A stretch of 64,000 nt of DNA, from positions 10,488,097 to 10,552,096 of the forward strand of contig NC_053120.1 in NCBI RefSeq assembly GCF_010015445.1. The letters run 5' to 3'. Below, piece by piece: positions 21,484-46,100 of this stretch (position 1 is the stretch's first letter; every line of letters starts with the position of its first letter). Source of the DNA: Perca fluviatilis. Its lineage: Eukaryota > Chordata > Actinopteri > Perciformes > Percidae. The notes below the pieces were generated by a model. That model saw only the letters and a list, made by a program, of their open reading frames with translations. It was not told the origin of the DNA and ran no database searches. The position numbers were made by a program, and so were the translations under genes.

Positions 21484-21730
21484 CCAGTAATTCAATTCAA
21501 TTTTATTTATAGTGTCAAATCATAACAGATAAGTTATCTCAGTACACTTTACAGAGTAAGACTATACTATATACAGTACTATAGACTATAATTTACAGAG
21601 ACCCAACAATTCCCACAAGAGCATGGATTTGGTGCGACAGTGGCAAGGAATAAACGTTACTTTTAACAGGCCGGAAACTCGGACAGAACCCGGCTCGTGG
21701 TGAGCGGTCATCTGACGTAACCGGTTAGGG
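21484..21730. repeat. Dispersed teleost repeat (TTTTATTTATAGTGTCAAAT family)
   Basis: The ordered blocks ATTCAATTTTATTTATAGTG, AAATCATAACAGATAAGTTA, ATAATTTACAGAGACCCAAC and CACAAGAGCATGGATTTGG are characteristic of a very common fish repeat. No coding content. A second repeat tail (AACTTTATTGTCCCCATGGG) lies at about 22015-22090. Confidence 0.6.
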
Positions 21731-23088
21731 GGAGGGAGAGAGGGAGAGAGATAAAGAAATATGACTCATAGTCATTTCAGCAGTGGGTATAATGGAATGA
21801 CATGATGAACAGTGGCAATTATAGTAACAGTAAAGAAAAAGAACTTACCTGTATGGAGTACTGGCACATTAGATGTATAACCGACTTAAGTATTACTCCG
21901 TACACTACAAATGAAGGCATGTAGGTAATACTGTTGTTATTGTAAGTGTTGGGCAAAATAGGCTTCTAACTCAAACCAGCAATAAGAGAAGGTACATGTA
22001 GTAGTAGTAGTAGTTAGTATTAGTAGTAGATAACTTTATTGTCCCCATGGGGCAGTTGGGTTTGCGGCACAGTCGCAAGGCACTTCATGACAGGACATCA
22101 GACATATGATACAAACAAATATGTTTAGTAACAAAGCTGCTATAAAAAAGCTTCACCTCTAAAACCCTCTGTTTCATAAATGCTCTCTTATCAGGGGTAC
22201 ATTTTAAAAATGATTCATGCACATGGATTGCTATTAATACTTACTATACATGGGATTTTTGCACTTTTGAAATGAGTAACTCTTTTGCACAATGCGTGTC
22301 CTCAAATGCTGCAGGTGCATTACTCCTGGCTTAGAATGCAACACGTTTTATTAAATGTTAAGCACTGAATGGAACAATGTAGTGAATGAACAGACTCAAT
22401 TACAAAGTTTGTCCATGCAGCGTCGGCGCACAATGTTGCGTCGGTCATTGTGGTCCAAAAAGATTCATTAAGCATTTGCTTCAAACAGACAGTTCAAGTA
22501 GATGATGGTTAGTCCTCTCCTTCACTCAGACATCAATAGGAACCCTTCCTATAGAGCTGATTCAACAAACACAACACCACTCTGGATTTTCATTGGTCTT
22601 TGGTGCTGATGTGTTAACTGGAAAAATATTTTTCTGGGAAACATCTTTCTTAAACTATCCAATAACATCAATATCTGACAAATGTTAAACTGCAGTCATC
22701 AGCACAGCTGCAGCTTTTCTTGCCCTATGTAGTTTAATTTGTCTTTATTAAACCTTTAGGTATATTACCAAGCTAGAGGATTATTCTGTCCTGACACTGG
22801 TTTGCACTTTAGTACATGTGTGCCATATAGTTAATATATTTTACAATCACTGCAAGGCTCTGAGCACTATGGGGAATCTTTGGTGCAACATTAAATGCTT
22901 TCCGTAAATTCTTGAACAAATTACCAATACAATAACAATTGTGGCCCTTTCTTTTTTCTAAGGGTGTTTTGTAATTGATGTGCTTTGTTCCCTGATAGTA
23001 TTCTTTTTTGATTTACTTTTCTAATCATTTGTATTTTATATCTCACCTAATGGACCACAAAAAGAGGCTTTACAAGCACATACGCAGT

Positions 23089-23120
<32 letters not shown>

Positions 23121-24313
23121 CAATAGATAGGGCCAGTAATATGAAAGCCAGCTGTAGATTTCGAATCATGTCTCAGACAGCCTGGGGACATGCAACAGTG
23201 GTCTTTGTTCCACTACTATGACTGAACAGTGAAGGAAGGGCGGGACACGTTTAAAAAACAGGAAGTCAATCAGTGAAAATGCCCAATAACCTGTAGGGTG
23301 CCCTTTGAAAGGCATGTGCATTTCTGAAGAATAGTGGCTGAATATGCATCTATAACATGTTAAAAGTCACGGAGTTTGAGGCTAAACGATTCCAAAGCAG
23401 TACTTGTAAATTTATTACACATGTAAAATCATGTAGAACAATTCATTTGATGCTGCAAGATAAAATACTTTTTGAGAATACAACTACTGGTATATTACAG
23501 GGAGTTAAAAGGGTTTAAAAAGTGACACCCTAGGTACTGAAGCTGCGATGATTATTTGCTTCATCAATCAGTATATTAACAGAAAAGTAAACTCAAATGT
23601 GAATACCTGCTTGTTTTCTTAGTCTGATATGACAGTAAACAGAATATGTTCAGGTTTTGGACTATTGACAAAAGACATCACCACAGGCTCTGGGAATTTA
23701 TATATACTACTTGTGTATACTATTTGCGGATTTTATAAACCAAACTATTGATCAAAGAAATAATTGGATTGAAAAAAATCAATTAATTGACTAGGTACAA
23801 TAATCATAACTAGGGAGTATAAATATATTATTTATGATATATTATAAATATATAAAAAAGAAATATATTAGATATTATATACATAGATATATTATGTAGT
23901 ATAAATACCCTGACTTGGTTAAAAAAAAAGAAAAAAGGCATCCTGGGCGATTTCCTTTCATAGATTATTTATCTTTGCATCCAGAGCTGTAAACGTGCAT
24001 GTTTAATAACAGTTTTCACCAATGCTGATTTGATTAATAAATACTGAATGATAAAGCATGTTTTTATGCAAAGAGTATTTCTTGATATAACCAAACGGAA
24101 TCTCCTGTAAAGGTATTTGAGAGTGTGCCAAAGCTGTTTTGACATTCTTGTTGTTTAGCACCCTCTCCTGGTCATGACACAGTATGACACGTGGTGGGAT
24201 TTTGTGAATGACCATGAAGCTTCATATTTAGTAGGTTTTGGGCTTTTTTGTATGAATTACTTTGTTGGCCCATCTGTAGCAAAAGACCATTTATCCTATA
24301 ATGTTTTTAGTGT

Positions 24314-25349
24314 ACAGTTGCCAGTACATTTACTCAAGTACTGTACTTAAGTGCAGTTTTGAGGTACTTGTACTTAGTATTTCCATTTCATGCTACTTTA
24401 TACTTCTACTAGGGGTGTAAGAAAAAATCGATACACTTGAGTATCGCAATATTTTATTTTTGCAATACTGTATTGATTTTCAAAAAGGCAATATAGATTT
24501 TTTATTTATATAAAAAAAAAATATATATATATATATATATATTATGTTAAAAAATATTCATGTAAGACAGATGTCATGTTTATGTTGTGTTTAAAACCCC
24601 CTACCGCTAGATGGCTATGCTGAGACGCACCACTAGTGTCCTTGCCTAACAGTGCCTGACTTTTTTGCTAGAAGCTAACAACGTAGCTATGGCTGAACTT
24701 TGGATTTTAGCATATCAACATTAGCTTACTAAGAACCTGTGAACCACAATCCCAAACTGGCAGTTTGATTTTCTGTCTACTGAATTATTTACCTAAAGTA
24801 AACTTCTTTGACTATTATAAACTATATGTTATGAACATCATGTCTTTTTTTAAATATTAGTTTTTCTAAAATGATACTTTAAAAAAATCCCAATATATCG
24901 CCTTACGCACAGTATCGAAATATATTGCAATATAGTGAATCGTGACCCATGTATCGTGATACGTATCGTATCGCCAAATTCTTGCCAATATACAGCCCTA
25001 ACTTCTACCCCACTTAATTAAGTCAATATGGTACCTTTTACACAACATTTATATGACATCAGTTACTAGTTACTTCTCAGATTCAGATTATTAATACAAA
25101 ATATAAATCGACTAATTAGTGATGATCTATTATTATGGATTACACTACCCAGCAGTATATAAAGTAGTTAAAATTGGATCCACTTTTTTCAGGCTGCAAC
25201 AATAGGGATGCTTACACATTAATGCATCACTGATTATAATCCAATAAGATAATATTCTGAAATGGGACATCTTGCATGATAAGCACTTTGACACTGTGGT
25301 ATTGCTAGTTTTACTTTACTAAAATATTGAAGTACTTCTTCCACCACTG
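24314..25349. mobile_element. hAT-type element, same family as 78-1135, interrupted by a second hAT
   Basis: The left part begins with a degenerate CAGTTGCCAGTACATTTACT and the right end is intact (CTTCTTCCACCACTG, ending at 25349). The subterminal AAGTACTGTACTTAAG and GAGGTACTTGTACTT motifs match family members elsewhere in the window. No target duplication is recognisable, in keeping with an old copy. It contains the younger insertion 24410-25000. Confidence 0.75.
24410..25000. mobile_element. hAT element nested in another hAT, perfect 8-bp target duplication
   Basis: The ends are TAGGGGTGTAAG and CAGCCCTA. The flanks are identical ACTTCTAC copies at 24402-24409 and 25001-25008, sequence belonging to the outer element. 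The interior carries ATCG/CGATA-rich subterminal motifs and no transposase frame. The nesting gives a relative age: the outer copy was there first. Confidence 0.88.
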
Positions 25350-25532
25350 ACAGATTTAAAATGTGTTGAGGTTATAATTATATATTCCACATAATTTATG
25401 TTTGCTTTTTTTTTTGTAAAATCTACATTTATGTGCATTGTCAAGTATTTGTTAAAAGTACATTAATAAATCTAACCAATTTGAACACAGCATACCATGT
25501 GCAACATTTGTTTAGCTGAAGCACCAGCAGCG

Positions 25533-30466
<4,934 letters not shown>

Positions 30467-31763
30467 GATTAGTCTTTGAATAATTGCTGGAGTTTAGTAG
30501 ACGTCTGCAGTTGTTTCTGCGGATTTATCTCTTAGAACAATAATTGAAAGTTTTAGTACAAAAAAAAAGCTTGTTTAATTTTCGGTGCAATGACACAGCC
30601 TGTAACGTTACGCCAGCCTGCTCCGCGTCCTGTCTGTTGACTCATAGGTGTATGATTCAAAGCGCAGAATACAGCAGCAAGCTCACCCTACAGTGCTGCT
30701 TTTATGACTATGCAAAACAGGCATTATTAGGTCATTTACGGTAATCATGTTCAACACACTTTTCTTTGCACAAATAACCAACATATAATGATACTGTAAC
30801 GACGATGTGGATAAGACATTCAAACAAAAATAGGAGATTTATTTGAGTTCTGTATTTACTTTAATTATTATAATTATTATAGTTACTTTACTTGAGTAGC
30901 CTATTTTAATTTTTATGTTACTTCATACTTAAATACATTTGACAGTTGAGTTAGTTACCTTTCTGATTAAGATTTTAATTCTTTTAATTTAATTCTTGTG
31001 TCCATATGGAGGGACCCAAACCCTAGGTTGGGGGCCACTGGACTGTCTTATATACCAGTATAAAACAGTAAAAAAAACTGTATATAAAGTAGTTGAAACT
31101 CACTCCAACACGACCAGCTACAGAACAGTAAAATGCTGCTTGCACATTGTTGTATAATCTATAATATATAGTAATATTTATAATATATAATTCCTATATA
31201 ATATCAGTTACAGGGGAATTCTTATGCAGAACAAGTACTTTTTGATACTTTAAGTACAATTTGCTTTTAAAACTTCTGTACTTTTATTTGAATGAAATGG
31301 CTGATGAAGACCACGAGATGCAATTGAAAGCTATGGAAAAGTGAAACGAGTTAATATTTTTGTCATACTTCTCCTTATTTATTCAAAAATTAACCAGAGG
31401 ATATTACGAAAATGAAGATCAACAACAGTAATAGCTTTAGTCAGAATGTTTAGATATAAAAGAAGTCACATGCAAAAATCTGGTACTGGTTTGAAAATAT
31501 GTAAATTCAGCCATTCAGTGTTTCTGTGGCAATAGCAGAGAAGAGAAACATTATTACACTTTTATCATAATACTATAACAGATGATTCCAAATTCGACAA
31601 GTATAAATACACCAAAGAAAAATTATTATGGCACAACATAATGTCATCATCCTTTAGCCAAATATATAAAGAGAGAGAAATTATGTAACAGAAGTGCATT
31701 ACAGTATTAGGTAGATAAAGTTGTACTACAGCTGTTATTAAGTATGCAAAATGTTAGTATCCA
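30467..31763. other. Intergenic region between rnf14-like 5' end and ankmy1 3' end
   Basis: No coding exon. From about 30850 to 31300 it holds a strongly degraded member of the 78-1135 hAT family (TACTTTACTTGAGTAGCC, TATATAAAGTAGTTGAAACT, ACTTTAAGTACAATTT), interrupted near 31010-31045 by a CTAGGTTGGGGGCCACTGG remnant of another hAT end. Both neighbouring genes are on the minus strand, so the region holds the rnf14-like promoter and the ankmy1 3' UTR. Confidence 0.6.
31378..31383 (-). terminator. ankmy1: Candidate poly(A) signal for ankmy1
   Basis: AATAAA on the minus strand, about 380 bases after the ankmy1 stop codon. Position is plausible, but there is no transcript evidence. Confidence 0.3.
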
Positions 31764-40000
<8,237 letters not shown>

Positions 40001-41137
40001 TTTAACCTGGGCGTATCCTCTCTGAAGATTGTATACCTAATTTCATTTGAGCTCAACAACAATGAGCTTTGAGTTACGTTACAGGAACGAGGAGAAAACT
40101 TCAGCTAGCTAGCTAGCTAGCCGTCAGAAGTCAGATTTGAGTTTTGACTTTCCTGTAAGCAGCGGTTGTCATGACAACAGTGGAATCTACGGGTGGACCT
40201 CCTACGCATGCGCAGATAATTTTAAATCTCAACATATATTTCAAGTTATTTAATAAAAAGTTCCCTTTGTGGACCATTAAAAGCAGCAAAAATATCGGCA
40301 CCAAACACCGGGCTACATCAAATCACCTATGTTTGGTGACCTTCAATAAGCAATAAGGGGTTTTTGAGATATGGGTAGCTTCCTTGATGACACTTTATAC
40401 ATTAGAAATTCACAAATTAAGAGATTTTTGTTATGGTACTCTGAAAAAATAGAGCTACAGCTGTTGAGCTGTAGGCACAACTTATCCATATGCAATTAGT
40501 CCCTTTTTGGAGATCCCTAACAGAAACAAGGAAGCACTCTCTTACAAACTGCAACTTTACAATGGCAAAGTGGGAAAAAGAAATGTTGTGACAAATGAAA
40601 GTAGCTCATTGTCAGAGAGCAAGGTTGTCCTTGTCAAGTGTAAGACAAGGATGACACTTACAAGTGTTCCTCTTTAGGGTCAATGAAGCAGGACCACCCT
40701 GTGAGTGTGTGTTCATGTGTCACCTGAAACGTTTTCATGTAACCGATACTTCAAAAGTTGGTTTCAGCCTACAGTATGCTGTGGTAGTTAGGTGGTGTAA
40801 GATGACATCCCATCTGTCATTACAGCATAATTAGAGCTGTGTTGAGAACAAAGAAAAGTCCAAGAAAAAGCAGAAACTGTTAACATGCATTAGCGTGGCA
40901 GTAAACAATGAACTGAATGTTGTTGTTTGAGATACAGTAACTAGATTTTTTTTCTAGCAGTAATACATTGATAATTTCTTGGAAAGTCTGCAACAATCCT
41001 CACAGCTTCTTATCATGTATGTGTTCACATACTGTAATTTTGATAAATGATGTTAAAGAAAAAGCAAAAATGTTTGGTTACACTGACTCTTTGAATGAAT
41101 GTGCAGATCAAATAATCATTTGTGTGTAGTATGAGAG

Positions 41138-41145
41138 TATAAAAG
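41138..41145 (+). promoter_or_regulatory. Isolated TATA-box-like motif
   Basis: TATAAAAG followed by CAGCCAGGACCAGGCAATCA has good core-promoter spacing, but no gene begins downstream: the first ATG (41248) opens only a 12-codon frame. Listed because the surrounding sequence looks single-copy. Confidence 0.15.
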
Positions 41146-41457
41146 CAGCCAGGACCAGGCAATCAAACAACAGGACTGTTACCTCTCTGACTTTATGTAT
41201 AGTTTACAGGCTACACTGGTAGCCATTGGTTCAATAGCATTTACTAAATGAAAATCATATTCCTGGGACACAACCTCAATGATTAATAACCATTATATTT
41301 ATATAATACAAAGTTAATTCTGCTTTTCTTACTACAAATGTACACTATTCACAAAAAATATGAATTTAATGTGGTTCCGATTTAAAGCTCACTGTAAAAG
41401 AGCCACCATGTTCTCTAGTTTAATTACATCTGATTAGCTCCGATATGCTCTCCTTCC

Positions 41458-41493
41458 CACAAACATGATACCCTCACAAGTATCATGTTTGTG
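41458..41493. other. Perfect 14-bp hairpin with 8-nt loop
   Basis: CACAAACATGATAC (41458-41471) and GTATCATGTTTGTG (41480-41493) are exact reverse complements around CCTCACAA, in single-copy-looking intergenic sequence. It is too short for a microRNA precursor. Confidence 0.85.
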
Positions 41494-42608
41494 TTTTGAA
41501 CAATTACAGGAAATCAGATCATGTTTTATGTCCTTCCCTGTGGCTCCCCCATAAATGCAAATGACAGCAAACAACATTAAAAGTTTGCTGATTTAACTGC
41601 CACTACCAATTTGTCAAACTATAAACACATTATCACCCTCCATAGTTTCACACATGCATGCCTTCGCACGTGCCTAAAACCCGGGACAGCAGCAGTACTA
41701 TTATAAACAGGTGATTAGTTGTGAGTGATTAAAGTATGCTTAGTATTACTTGACTTGTCCTTCTAACACAGTGGAATACCTCCCTTAGCACATGCTGATG
41801 AAGATTTATGATGAGGTGGAAATGCTGTCTGTGTGTTGTACAGTGTTAGGATGTTAGACAGAGTTCAAAGCCATCTTCATGTATTTTATTTAACTTTTTC
41901 CCAACCAGATAGCATCGTAAGCTTCATTTATTTATCACCTTTTCTATTCAGTTCAGCAAAACACCCCTCCACTCGTTTTCTGTGAATCCAATCTGATGTA
42001 TAGTGTTTGTCCCATTCACTGATTGACTGCAACACCTCCCAACCACTTAAAGATTCAACACCCCTCTCAGGTTTTTTCTTTAAAAAAAAACAAAAAAACA
42101 CAAAAACTAAGCACACTTTTGTGTATTGTCTATGGTCCTGATAAGTCGTTAATCTAAATGCCATGTAACAAAAGCATGTCTGCAGAAGTAGGGCAGATTT
42201 GATCTATAACGTTACAGAAACCTCGTCTTCACCTATTGTCTGTTCAGCAGGTATGAATGCTCACGTGGACTTGTTTATTGAACATGCGTTTTTCTGTTCA
42301 TAAAAGGTTTTGTTTTCGTTATGACTATTAAGTGACTGCTGTTTTGATGGACCAGGGGGATTAAGTGCTTTTACCATCATACTTTCAACAAGTTACTTAC
42401 CGTATGCAAACTTTTGTATTGCAACAACATGCCAGAGTTCTTAGTGTATAGTTGATTGAGGTCAACGCGTGTTAAATATCTCAAACCAGGTTTTAATTTT
42501 GGTACTTTTAAGTTCACCTCGCTCATCATTTCAGCTTCATACCAATCCACAAACAAGGCGACATTAACTGTAATAAGAACTCAGACCAGATTTCAACCAC
42601 TTGATCTG

Positions 42609-42614
42609 TTTATT
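42609..42614 (-). terminator. stxbp3: Candidate poly(A) signal for stxbp3
   Basis: AATAAA on the minus strand about 570 bases after the stxbp3 stop. A second lies near 42270. Neither is confirmed. Confidence 0.3.
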
Positions 42615-43182
42615 AGTCAGTTTTTCATTTCAAAAAAACGTAAATACTCTTATGTTAAAAACACTCTTCAAAATTACATAAAGTGTGACTGAAAAAAATC
42701 AGAATGAAACAGCAGGGACTCAGTGCTTGCAAAAATTATATACATTAGCTTTGTGCTACTTTCCACCATCATTCTGTCTCTGAGTTTCGCAGAGGTCAAC
42801 ATGTAACATAACTAACATCTTTTTTTTACGCACAACGCAGACAGGCAAATTAGACAGTTTTAAAGTGTTTATAGTAGGATGAGGTCAATTCACTTTTAAT
42901 ATGATCTTTATAATCAAATGGCATTTAGCAAAGTATAAATGCCATTAGCAGGCCATAATCTTAGTTATTGACCAAGTTAAAAGAGAACTTGCCATTGTGC
43001 CTACTGTAAATGTGCACCAGGTTTGAAAAGAGTATAAAAGACAAAAAAACATAAAGAAAGATAAGTATCAGGTAAATTCCCTTCAGTCTTCCATTCAGGA
43101 AGTTGAGTTGAGTGCACTGTTCTGAGTGATATGAGATGTAGAGAGGCAGGGGGAATTTGGGGAGGCGTTAGTTGGACACCTC

Positions 43183-46100
43183 TCAGGCATTGCTCCTTTC
43201 CTCTATTGTAAAAGTCTCCATGGGGCCTTTGCTAAGAGCCTTGATGTCATCCAGGAGTCCGGTCGGGGTCAAAATGTGAGAAGACCCTGAAAAAAAAGTG
43301 TAATGCACAATTACATGCCAAATTAGAGCATAAACCATTTCAATATTCTGACTGGCTCCAGTAAGTGGTGTAAAATAGCTAGAAATAAAAACATACAGTG
43401 ACTGCTACAATTCAGTGTGTGTTTCCAGTCCAAAAGACTAATTTATTGAAGTTTTGAATTCTGTATCAAACCCACCTTTAGTTATTTGAATGGCCCCAAC
43501 TCAACAATACCAACTGGATTTCATCACAACTACAGAAATGTTCCTTGCATAGTCAGTGAGTAGAAAGTTCTCCGGGAATTTTACGTGAAGTCAAAGTGCT
43601 GAAAATGCAAATATTTTATATGCCCACAGAAATAATCTGTGTAATCTTGTATCAATGCTCACCTATGATGACCTCACAGGATTTCACTGCCTGGGTGACC
43701 TCATAGGCACAGCGCATCTCAGAGTAGCTGATTCCTCCTACAACAAAAATGATGAGGCGTGAGCCGGTCCGGCGGTCGTCCTGAGAGCTGGCTTTGTGCT
43801 TCTGACGGGCACTGGGGAGCACAAGGTGGTCGACAGAAATTTACCAAGAGATAATTTAAAACAAAACGTGAGAGTTGCATGTCCAAATTGTGAAAAGAAA
43901 CAGCAAAATCAACACCCTCGCAAGAAAGATACGGAGAGGGTGATGGACAGATATTCAGAACTAACTCTAGATTCCTAAAAGGAACCCAAATTATTCTCCT
44001 TACTAAACCCAGCAGCAGTGGCACTTGTAACAACAACTCACACTGCCCGCTCCTAAAGATGATGTTATTAATCCAGACATGACGCCGTTTGATTTTCCGA
44101 TGTATCTGGGCTTTTCACAACAGGTACAAAGCAGCAATAGTTGTTATTTCGGCCATATGGATGGTGGAAAAACACCGGTGGAAGTAACGCGAATAAACAC
44201 CAATGATCCCGCAAATGAAACTCACGGAATTAAAGTGACGCAAAGCGAATATTCGCCGCCAGTGTGAACACGCCATTAAAAAACACAATATTAACAGCTG
44301 GAGCTGAAAGTAGTAGCATGAACCACCACTAGAGGGTACTACCTTATCACCCTCTTACTGTCTGGATTTGTCTGTAAAAACCTTATCTATATATTCTTAT
44401 ATACTGTCTAGGGTAAAAACAAATAAGAACCTTTTATGTGTAAAACATGTCCCTTTTGAATGACAGTATACATAAATATAGATAGTAGTGTTCTAACACA
44501 TGTAAACAAGGCATGAGAATTGGACATTAAGTTAGTAATTGGGATGAACCTGTTAAGATTAGAGCATTTTTAAAATATTTCATAATTATTCCCAGAAACT
44601 AATTGACCCAGGTCTAGTGTGATAAAAAAAAAAGAAACTACTGTACCTGACAGCCCCGGAGCCATTCCAGGCGGCAGGACACTCAGACTGGTGTGGCCAC
44701 TCTGTGGTGTCCAGTTTGTTCTCCACGGCATCCTGAAAGTAACAGATTTGTAATACATCTGTCATTTGTTAAAGTTAAATCCTATAGAGCCCAAACACTA
44801 GGGCTGGCCGATATGGAGAAAATAAATATCACGATATTTTTGACCAAATACCTCGATACCGCAATGATATTGTAGTGTTGACTATTGGTGCTTTCACAAA
44901 ATATTTACACAATGAGATTTTTGATAACTAATCATCAGTAATGTTGATATAATGACCAATAAAATACAATAATAGAACAGCTACAACAGTCAGAAAATGA
45001 CATCACTTTTCTGTAATGCAGCCTTTAAAACCAGGACACTTATGCCATATTACGATATCCAAAATCTAAGACGATATCTAGTCTCATATCACGATATCGA
45101 TATAATATCGATATATTGCCCAGCCCTACCAAAAACCTTTTTGGGCAAGCCAATACACACGTTTGACTTTTAACTTTAATGAAAGTAGAAAGACGCAGTC
45201 TGTGAAACTACTTTGAAGTAGAAGACCGCCCTATGACTGAGAACCAACATCCAAAGCAGGTGTAATCTTTGGACTGGCAGGACAATTTCTGCTGCAAAGT
45301 ACAAGACGCCTCAGGGGATATCAAAATACAGCCTAAGATAGAGAAACAATCTGCTGTCAAACACTTTTCAGTCTCAGAGACTTTAAGTTTGAGCTAAACT
45401 GAAGTCTAAACAGATAATGCATATCCATTTCTGGCACTTAGAGCATGTCACTGAAAAATACACCGATTTGTTTGGGTCGGTTTCCTGGTGCAAAGGAAAC
45501 TGTTCACCACAGTTTACAGGAAACCAGGTGCTTGGGTGTTGAAGACTGCTCAGAAATGGCTTTTTCAAGTAATAACAGAAAAGGGAGAAGACACAAAAGA
45601 ACATTTTATGTTACAGATCAGCCAGATTTCCTGCTTTTTGGAATATTACAATACAATTACAGTACATGCAAATCCCATCTGCAAAACATGTGCAACAATG
45701 AGCCTTCCAAACTGGTTAACCACAGAATTAAGATTTTGCTTCTAAGACAATCTCATCTTTCATTGTGACCAGTTTCCCCAACAGGCATCACTTGATACCA
45801 ACATGTGGAATTTCAGTTCAGTGGAATTACAGAACTGAAATTAAGTAATCAGGTTTTAGAATAAACCTTATTGTTTGACCAAAGGGCACTGGAGAAGCTC
45901 TGCCACTCAATTCTCCATCTATTTTAGAGAATTGTACTCAACAGCAGAGTATTAAATGCAACAGTCTCAGGGCCGCTATATTATTAACGGCTTACAGTCT
46001 CAAAACAAGCGGCCACAAGCAAACTTCATCAAAAGACAGGGTGAAAGGTAGGTTAAGAGTAATGTGTGCGTGACATGTCTCTTTTTACAGTGACAGTTTA

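Larger units (their letters stand above)
14906..23900. other. zmat3 3' UTR and downstream non-coding region
   Basis: No coding exon found in this long stretch. Mammalian zmat3 has a 3' UTR of several kilobases, so the first part is probably transcribed; AATAAA hexamers occur at 17761 and 18011, but I cannot choose the real cleavage site. The remainder holds dispersed repeats and microsatellites, listed separately where clear, plus unique AT-rich sequence. A GAGA-rich run lies at about 23090-23120. Confidence 0.5.
40001..43182. other. Intergenic region upstream of ankmy1 and downstream of stxbp3
   Basis: No coding exon recognised. Near 40103-40121, about 100 bases upstream of the ankmy1 ATG, is a (GCTA)n run in the probable ankmy1 promoter/5' UTR. 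The middle (about 40400-42000) looks single-copy and largely free of the repeats that fill the rest of the window. It contains the TATA-like site and hairpin listed separately. The last ~600 bases are probably stxbp3 3' UTR. Confidence 0.5.

Noticed and set aside
44079..44267. 62-codon plus-strand frame in stxbp3 intron 17
   Set aside because: The sequence (GCGAATATTCGCCGCCAGTG, GTGAACACGCC) looks like a dispersed repeat. No homologous domain and no splice context.
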